A stretch of 64,000 nucleotides of DNA. It comes from Topomyia yanbarensis (Eukaryota; Arthropoda; Insecta; Diptera; Culicidae). Of this stretch, positions 57,500 to 64,000 are shown in pieces. Both the position numbers and the translations under genes were made by a program. The stretch is taken from NCBI RefSeq assembly GCF_030247195.1, contig NC_080672.1:1426001-1490000 (forward strand). The letters run 5' to 3'. Positions within the stretch are counted from its first letter, which is position 1, and each line of letters starts with the position of its first letter. The notes beneath the pieces were generated by a model. It was not told the origin of the DNA. It saw only the letters and a list, made by a program, of their open reading frames with translations, and did no database searches.

Positions 57500-58068
57500 G
57501 CTACAGTATCTCGTTCATACCTTTTATAGTTGGTGTAAAAGAAACATGATGGTTCTTAGTGTTGCTAAATGCTTTGTTATCAGCTTTCATCGAACGAGGA
57601 ACATGTTTACTTTCTACTACAACATTGCTGGTACTCAGCTGCAACGCGTTGATCATGTAAAAGATTTGGGCGTCATCCTTGATGAAAACCTAACGTACAC
57701 CCATCACTTCTCAACGATCATTGACAAAGCTAACCGTCTATTAGGTTTTATGTTCAAAATATCCAACGAATTCCGGGACCCGCGGACTGCATACTTTAGA
57801 AGATCGTAGACACGCGTCGCAAGCCACCTTCGTATCTAAGCTTCTTCTCGCCGATTATGATGTTCCCGATCTCCTATCACAAATTAACCTCTACGCACCA
57901 ACCCGTGTCCTTCGTCCTCGAACACTGCTACAGACTGAAATGCGCAACACTAACTACGCTGCCAACAGCCCAATACTAGCAATGGTCCGTCGCTTCAACG
58001 ATTTTACCGAAAACTTCGACTTCGTCATTAGTTCTGCACAGTTTAGAAATCGTTTGTTATCAGTTTAG
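57500..58068 (+). pseudogene. LINE ORF2 RT C-terminal part (copy D)
   Basis: The segment continues MMVLSVAKCFVISFHRTRNM and VKDLGVILDENLTYTHHF to NEFRDP. A second deletion then joins it to LHTLEDRRHASQATFVSKLL and the C-terminus ending FRNRLLSV with TAG at 58066-58068. It aligns closely with copy A, which keeps the missing part. Confidence 0.8.
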
Positions 58069-58149
58069 GTTGAATATTTTTAATTTAGTTCATTAAGACT
58101 CATTGTCAGATGGACGTAAATTGTTAAATACAAATACAAATACAAATTT

Positions 58150-58522
58150 GGATACCACGGAATAAGAAGCTGTCGAAATTCACCTGTCTGGCACGCTATC
58201 TGTGGATGTGGCAATACGAGTCAACCGGAGACTATTAGAAACCACGGACTCACGAGTTTCCCATGGCTGAAGAGAAACTCATACTGAACTAGAGGGCTTT
58301 GGTTTAAAAGGGCCCGGCAGTAATACAAGCCTTGGGGTCCGACGCAGCTCTCGACGGCCCTGTATACACCAAACAACATAACGGAAAAAAATGTTAATGG
58401 GTCTTTTCTTTATGAAAAAGACTATACTTGAAAAGGATCCAAAAACATCCCAACACCGAGAAAGGGATCAAAATAAACGTCACATAATCATTTGCTGTAA
58501 ACAAAAGGATTCACGCGCATAA
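58150..58522. other. Unassigned, between copy D and the hairpin
   Basis: The text from 58150 to 58380 includes GACTCACGAGTTTCCCATGG and GTCCGACGCAGCTCTCGACG and may be rDNA-unrelated LINE UTR sequence, but no family can be named. Confidence 0.3.
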
Positions 58523-58576
58523 ACTATAAGCTAACGACGCTGAATCCCTCTGGATTCAGCGTCGTTAGCTTATAGT
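58523..58576. repeat. Perfect 25 bp hairpin with 4 nt loop
   Basis: The left arm 58523-58547 contains CTAACGACGCTGAATCC and the right arm 58552-58576 is its exact reverse complement; the loop is CTCT. There are no mismatches in 25 bp. The structure is not obviously at the end of a transposon. Confidence 0.92.
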
Positions 58577-58856
58577 CATGTACGTCTCGCCGAAAAAGGT
58601 TTATGGGAGATGGTCCAAAACCAGGCGATGTTTCAAAAGGGACCAAAACATTTATCTGCAAAAATCGTTCAAAATACATTTTTTCTAGTAAATTAAGCGG
58701 AAAAGATGGTTAATTTAACCCGGTATTACGTTGTTTGGTCCTTATATCAAGCTCCTGTTCATAAATGGGAATATAAAGAACGAGGTAATTTTTCAGACGC
58801 CATTTTCTCAACATAAGCATATTGTATTTATTGCCTTATGAAATGTTGACGTCGAC

Positions 58857-59879
58857 TTGGCATAACAGCAAGTGACACATACTTTCGTTTGGTATAATGT
58901 TCATTTGGCATAATTAGAAATATACATTAAATTCCCATGCCACATCGCACTAAGTTTGGTGCTGTCCGACATCGCGCTGCTCCGTCGAACTTAAACCAAG
59001 TCATAGCCCCTCCGTTTGCTCGCTTCCGACGGGGAGTAGGAGGGCACCTTAGGTCGGTTATGCGACAAAGTCAAGGGCTATTCAGTATATAGAATCAAAG
59101 AACTACTTATGTTTGAAAGAAGAATCAACTCTTATGTTTAAGTTAACCGGGCAAACGATACAAATTCAAAGAACTGATCAATGATGATAATAGTCTGCTT
59201 AATACCCAGACCCTGTGACGGGAATGTTGGAATTGTAACAATAGTAAATGGTCTTATAAGCCGTTACATTTGATTTTATATGGTTTGAGTGAATGCGATA
59301 TTCGGGTTAATGACATTCGGGCAAATAGTTTATTCGGGTAAATGGCCCATACTGGTAAAATGGTCCATTCGGGTAAATGGTTTTCGGGCGAACGTCATTC
59401 GGGCAAACTACGAATGACATTCAGGTGAATGCTATAGAACCCTATAATTGGGTCATTAAATGAAAAATAAAATTCTCCTTTTATTTCATAAACCGATAAA
59501 GCTTATCTTTCTAAATATAACAATATATGTTCATCCTTTAAAACTTCAGAATAATTTTTAATTAATTTTCCAAAAAAATGTAAACACCACCTATCGGTCT
59601 TCCTTGACAGTGAATTTAGCCACGTAGGTTAGCATTTTTGGACAGTTATCCCAGCAAAAGGATAGGGATCAAGGTTGTTCAATAGAAGGTGGGGCCGTGA
59701 TAATTCAATTTTATAAAATAATTTTTATTTATTATTTTGCGTACAAAAAAGTGGAAAAAATGTTCGATTACGTATTTTAAACGTCAGCTGCATCAGAAAA
59801 AAATTACAAACAGCACATGGCTTATGCCAAATGAACATTATGCCAACCGAAAGCATGTTTCACTTGCTGTTATGCCAAA
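58857..59879. mobile_element. MITE with about 58 bp inverted ends, TTGGCATAAC
   Basis: The left end 58857-58913 and right end 59822-59879 are inverted copies of TTGGCATAACAGCAAGTGA... with TTCATTTGGCATAA at the inner side. The tip itself contains several GGCATAA units in the same direction. Inside, 59300-59440 carries repeated ATTCGGG(C/T)AAATGG units in both orientations, perhaps a nested repeat. No coding frame. Confidence 0.7.
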
Positions 59880-60155
59880 TAGCGTGCTGTCCTTCCAATA
59901 AGTCATACGTGAAAAACAAGTGATTTTCGAACTTGGGCTGTGGATTGGATTTTTCTATTTGAGACTGGTGAAGGCTGTTCAAGTTGTCTGAGACGGTTAG
60001 AAATTGTGCCCCAAGTAGGTGTGTAATGAGGTATGACAAAATACAACACTGAGTTGAGAAAAACTATCAACGCGCGAGTTTTGTGAAAACATCGGAAACT
60101 TTCTAGAGGCAGTTCGCCTTCAAAAGGCCTTATCAAAGAATCACACAAATGGCCT

Positions 60156-60575
60156 AGGTTAAATGAAAAAACGCCATGGCTCTCTCACCATTGGCAACAG
60201 TGAAACATTGGATGTTCTAACGAACACCCACTTTCCAAGGTCAAGAGACGAGAATTCGACAGGTCAGGATTGTTATGGACTCCGTCCTAACAGGACTTGT
60301 GAGACATCACAAAAACTGGCCTGTCGGATTTTCACACCATCTCAATTGAATGGGCTATCAACACCTTCGAACCCTAAAAATCCCCCGGCCCTGATAACAT
60401 TTTTCTAACATTCCTACAAAAATCGGCAGAAATAATTCTTCCGGATCCACTAAACATCCTGAAATCCAGTCTTAGGCTTGGGCACACACATACAAGCTGG
60501 AGAGAAGTTAGGGTGATATTTATTCTAAAAACAGACAAAAAAGACTCAGACTTCGTGGAGGGGATCGTCGCTTTC
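60156..60575 (+). pseudogene. LINE RT N-terminal remnant (LOA/I/R1 type)
   Basis: The + strand reads MKKRHGSLTIGNSETLDVLT with NTHFPRS, then in other frames INTFEP.KSPGPDNIF, LLNILKSSLRLGH-like residues and TSWREVRVIFI. These are the linker and first RT block of LOA/I-type LINEs (the KSPGPDGI and W..VRVIFIPK boxes). Several frameshifts and stops. It stops abruptly at an R1-related 3' UTR on the other strand. Confidence 0.65.
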
Positions 60576-60619
60576 GTCGCACCTCTTTCTTCTGCTCTAT
60601 TTTGGAGCCTCACTTGGTT

Positions 60620-62250
60620 CATGGAATGGCTCGACCTATGAGATTTGATTTAGCTCTCGACTCCTCTTTTTTCCTGTCTCAATCTATTATGTCGCCGTTT
60701 AGCTCTCGTCCCCGTGAGTCGTTTAGGTGCTGATTTCTTGAGCCATTTAGCACATGTTTACATGAGTCATTCAGCTCCCAACCTTATCACGATCTATTTG
60801 GATAATCCCCAACGGTAAACTCACCCTACTCCGACCGGTAGTTCCCCGACGGAAGAAATTCCCCCGACGGAAGAAATTCCCCCGACACCGATACCCGCTC
60901 TTCGTTGAGCCATTTAGCTACCAGCATTATCGAGATCACCTGGGATATTATCCTACTCCGACTGAGAGTTCCCCCCCCCCCCGGCAACGGAATTTCTCTC
61001 GGAACCGGTGATTGTTTCGTGAGCCAATTAGCGCCCCTTTTAGTCACGATTCTGTCAGGTAGTCCACGGCGGCGAATCTACCCTACCATGAATTCCCCAG
61101 CGGTAGATTGCCCCGGATACCGATGTACCTTTCTGTGAGCCATTTAGCTCCCCGCTTCGTCTACTCGTATAGTTCCTGGCGGTGGACCTAGCCTACTCAC
61201 GAGCTACCCGGTAGGGTGCCGAGATCGGTCCGGCGATTCCGGTTCACTGGTGCTCCTGGCATCCGGTTCACTGGTGCTACGGCGACCCAAACCCGGTGCT
61301 ATGTCGTGTACTACTCAACTGATCCACGGCGATGGATCTAGTTTACACCGTCGGAGAGTTCCCCGGCGGCGGAATTTCTCCCGAAACTCGGCGTTCTAGC
61401 CAATGGCGCTACTCTGTTGGTCCCTTCGTCACTTCTTCTGCAGCTCGGAGAGTATACTCGTAACCACTCTGTTGTTGTTGGCATACCCCTTCGTACTTCT
61501 TCGAACCTAGGGCATTCAAATACCACGTGTTCTGGTGTCTCTTGCACGTCCACATACTCCGGGCAAAGGGGTGACGAAACTTGTGTAAACCGATGCAGGT
61601 ACTTCCGGAAGCATCCGTGCCCGGACAAAAAACTGCGTCAAATGGAAGTTCACCTCTTCTTGTTTCCTATGTACTCAAGCAGATACATTTGGGATGAGAC
61701 TGTGGGTCCACCTTCATTTCTCAGCGTTGTCCCACTCTTGCTGCCACTTAGGAGTCCGCTCGGATCAGTCTCCTTGCATTACGTATATTTCTCCGCTGGT
61801 AGCATTCCACGTCCTCAGCCAGAGTGATGCAGATGGGAATCATCCCGGCAATTACGCAAACCGCCTCTGACGATATCGTTCTGTACGCACTCGCGACACA
61901 AACAGCCATTAGGCGAAACGTGCTTGTCAGCTTCGTCCGGTTCCGCATACATAGTCGACATGGCTGTTGTAATTTAATCGATCGTCGACCATCACACCCA
62001 GGTGCTTCAGCGCATGTCCCCTAATAACTTTTCAGAACCTTACACAGATAGTGCACAAACCCGTATTCTGTGCAGCGCTACGGCGATAGCCTCCCAGCTA
62101 GCACTATTGAACATGTTCTTCATGTCTATCGTTACCACGGCGCAGCAGCGATTACCTCTTCTCTTTTGCTTCAATGCTTTCTCCGCGTTCGCGATGACTG
62201 TGCGGATGGCGTCCACCGTCGATATCCCTTTCCGGAACCCGAACTGCCTC
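60620..62250 (-). pseudogene. Older R1-like LINE relic, deleted and interrupted
   Basis: Read on the - strand from 62250: QFGFRKGISTVDAIRTVIAN, VTIDMKNMFNSASWEAIAVA, then a deletion of the RT core to LGVMVDDRLNYNSHVDYV, RTKLTSTFRLMAVCVASAYR, CVIAGMIPICITLAEDVECY and MSGHGCFRKYLHRF with the C-terminal knuckle (CPEYVDVQETPEHVVFECPR, one Cys changed to Tyr). The 3' UTR with GAGCCATTTAGC-like units extends to about 60640. Its upstream part is displaced by the younger R1 insertion at 62251. Confidence 0.75.
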
Positions 62251-64000
62251 TTTTTTTTTTTTTTAACAATGGAGAAGACCTTTATGTCCTAGCCCAGTAC
62301 ACGTGCTAACGGTAGGGTCCAATCTACCACACGGGGTGCACTGGGGGCGTGTCGGACTCAAATGGTGACCAGCCATTAATACCGACTAAACTCCATTGGG
62401 CTCCGCCATCCATCCCCAGGAACTACCTTTCGGCATTACTTCTGGGGGGATGGCCGTACTTAGCGTACGCTCTCACTCGTGCCTTACATTCTCGCACACT
62501 CGCTCCCATCTTGGCATGGGTAGACCATACCTTCGTCTATCATCCGCCAATTCACTCACTCTAACTCCTCGCCTGCTGCTCGGCGCTCCATGCTCTCTGC
62601 AGCCGGCAGGCAATCTGAGTGGTGGCAGTCGAAACTGCATTTCACTTCTCTACCGCTTGGCACATTCCCTGAACAAGGGTATCAGGGGTTGTGTCCAAGC
62701 CGCAGACGCCTAGCATAGCGCCTCTTTCGACGTCGAAGCGGGGACATACGAATAGTACGTGCTCCGCAGTTTCGTCGACACCTGGGCAGTCTGGGCAGAC
62801 TGGGGCCTCAGCGTGCCCAAACCTGTGGAGGTACTGTCGGAAACAGCCATGGCCTGACAGGAATTGTGTCAGATGGAAGTGAACTTCCCCATGGGGTCTT
62901 CCCACCCAGCTAGATATGTTGGGTATCAGCCGGTGGGTCCACCTACCTCTCGACGAGTTGTCCCATTCGCGTTGCCATCTGGCGACCGAGGTCACCCTGG
63001 CACGCTCACGGACTCCCCTATTGCCACGCAATTCGAAACAATCTTCGTCTTCCCGGATGACCAGCCCGACTGGCATCATACCCGCTATCACGCAGGATGC
63101 ATCATGTGATACCGTGCGGTAGGCAGATATCACTCTGAGACACATCAAGCGATAGGTGCTCTCCAATTTGCGACGGTAACTGGTTACTCCCAGTGCCCTC
63201 GCCCAGGACGGTCCACCGTACCTAAGAATAGATACGGCGACACCGGCCAGTAGCCTGCGTCTACTGGCGCACACCTTGGAGCTGTTGGACATCATCCTCG
63301 ATAATGCCGCAACAGCCACCGAAGCCTTCTTGCACGCATAGTCGACATGACTGCCGAAGGTCAGCTTGTCGTCTATGATGGCCCCAAGAATCTTCAGACT
63401 CCGCTTAGAAGTTATCTCAACTTCTCCCGCTTGGATAACTGCTTGTTGTGCCGACTTGCGGTTATTGACAACAACCACCTCCGTCTTGTGATGGGCGAGC
63501 TCTAGGCCTCTCGCGCTCATCCATTCCGCCACTATGCTTATCGCGTGTGTCGCCGTTAGTTCTACCTCTGAGATTGACTCCCCGTAGACCGCCAGGGTGA
63601 CATCGTCGGCGAAACCGACGATTTTCACACCCGGAGGGAACTTTAGTCTCAGAACCCCGTCATACATAAGGTTCCATAGTACCGGGCCCAGGATTGAACC
63701 TTGCGGAACTCCTGCGGTAATAAGAACACTTTGCTGACCGGCATCGGTCTCGTATAATAGTACACGGTTCTGGAAGTAGCTTTCCAAGATCCGGTACAGG
63801 CCCACCGGCAGGCCAAGCCGGTGTAACGAGAGCGCGATGGCATCCCAGCTTGCGCTGTTGAATGCGTTCTTCACGTCAAGTGTCACTAACGCGCAATATC
63901 GAATGCCCCGCCTCTTCCGTTGGATCGCTATCTCGGCAGTCCTTACCACTGAGTTGATAGCGTCCACCGTGGACTTTCCCTTTCGAAAACCGAACTGATT
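62251..64000 (-). mobile_element. Younger R1-like LINE inserted in the older relic, runs off the window
   Basis: The - strand element ends with a poly(A) tail seen as 14 T residues at 62251-62264, placed directly against the QFGFR codons of the older relic. A 3' UTR (62265-62641) and the ORF2 C-terminal part (62642-64000) precede the tail; the 5' portion lies outside the window. Confidence 0.8.
62642..64000 (-). CDS. R1-like LINE ORF2: reverse transcriptase and C-terminal zinc motif, partial
   Basis: The open frame runs uninterrupted from the window edge (NQFGFRKGKSTVDAINSVVR) to a TGA at 62642-62644. Counting from M of MDAINS, VTLDVKNAFNSASW is near residue 28, AGVPQGSILGPVLWN near 85 and the catalytic FADD at 119-122. 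The C-terminal motif C391, C394, H403, C408 (CPDCPGVDETAEHVLFVC) is typical of R1/I-group ORF2. After AVEK the TGA is followed by a continuing frame (NAVSTATTQIACRLQ), so a Trp codon has probably turned into a stop and removed the last residues. Otherwise it looks recently active. Confidence 0.85.
   Translation of the reverse strand, partial: NQFGFRKGKSTVDAINSVVRTAEIAIQRKRRGIRYCALVTLDVKNAFNSASWDAIALSLHRLGLPVGLYRILESYFQNRVLLYETDAGQQSVLITAGVPQGSILGPVLWNLMYDGVLRLKFPPGVKIVGFADDVTLAVYGESISEVELTATHAISIVAEWMSARGLELAHHKTEVVVVNNRKSAQQAVIQAGEVEITSKRSLKILGAIIDDKLTFGSHVDYACKKASVAVAALSRMMSNSSKVCASRRRLLAGVAVSILRYGGPSWARALGVTSYRRKLESTYRLMCLRVISAYRTVSHDASCVIAGMMPVGLVIREDEDCFELRGNRGVRERARVTSVARWQREWDNSSRGRWTHRLIPNISSWVGRPHGEVHFHLTQFLSGHGCFRQYLHRFGHAEAPVCPDCPGVDETAEHVLFVCPRFDVERGAMLGVCGLDTTPDTLVQGMCQAVEK

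Larger units (their letters stand above)
54240..58149 (+). mobile_element. CR1-like non-LTR retrotransposon, copy D, with ORF1
   Basis: The + strand copy has a 5' region, an intact ORF1 with a PHD-like finger, ORF2 with endonuclease and RT pieces, a 3' UTR and three AAATAC tail units. It is the longest copy in the window, but ORF2 has one frameshift near 56190 and two internal deletions in the RT. The exact 5' end is unclear; 54240 is a guess. The 3' UTR matches copy A base for base over most of its length. Confidence 0.8.

Overview
The window looks like a mosquito chromosome, most likely culicine (Aedes-like). One host gene with large introns is loaded with non-LTR retrotransposons (CR1-like, R1-like and other LINE fragments), short inverted-repeat elements, Helitron-like ends and a tRNA-derived SINE whose body resembles the Feilai family of Aedes. 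That identification rests on repeat style and protein similarity recalled from memory, not on a search.

The host gene is on the + strand from 5554 to about 39760. It is the 3' two thirds of a T-type (Cav3) voltage-gated calcium channel alpha-1 subunit, orthologous to Drosophila Ca-alpha1T. Domain I and the start of domain II lie upstream of the window. Exons were traced by hand from splice sites and reading phase: domain II S4-S5 (5554-5757); two alternative exons for the domain II pore turret (6587-6710 and 9110-9275); domain II pore and S6 (19068-19223); four exons of the cytoplasmic II-III linker (19277-20757); five exons of domain III (20814-22381); then, after a 15 kb intron, domain IV S1-S4 (37452-37915) and one long last exon with S5, pore, S6 and the C-terminal tail (37974-39350). 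Three of the four selectivity-filter residues are visible as E (II), D (III) and D (IV), the Cav3 pattern.

The most interesting biology is the pair of phase-matched turret exons in domain II. Each encodes the same S5 end and the same entry to the pore helix, but a different extracellular loop (short with 3 cysteines, long with 5). Using both or neither would frameshift into a stop, so the choice is forced to be mutually exclusive.

The rest is repeats. 1041-4447 is a CR1-like LINE on the - strand whose 3' tail has grown into a 270 bp hexamer microsatellite. 9276-19067 is an intron with a Harbinger-like MITE, two tandem Helitron-like elements and a 1.3 kb foldback element. 22502-37451 is the III-IV intron with a retro-insertion bounded by a 27 bp duplication, R1 and CR1 relics and a SINE. 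40380-41127 is a (TA)n tract between two copies of a 93 bp segment. 45480-50040 is a decayed R1-like element split by a DNA element. 54240-58149 is a second CR1-like LINE (+) with a PHD-finger ORF1. 60620-64000 is one R1-like element inserted in another. No tRNA, rRNA or CRISPR array was found.
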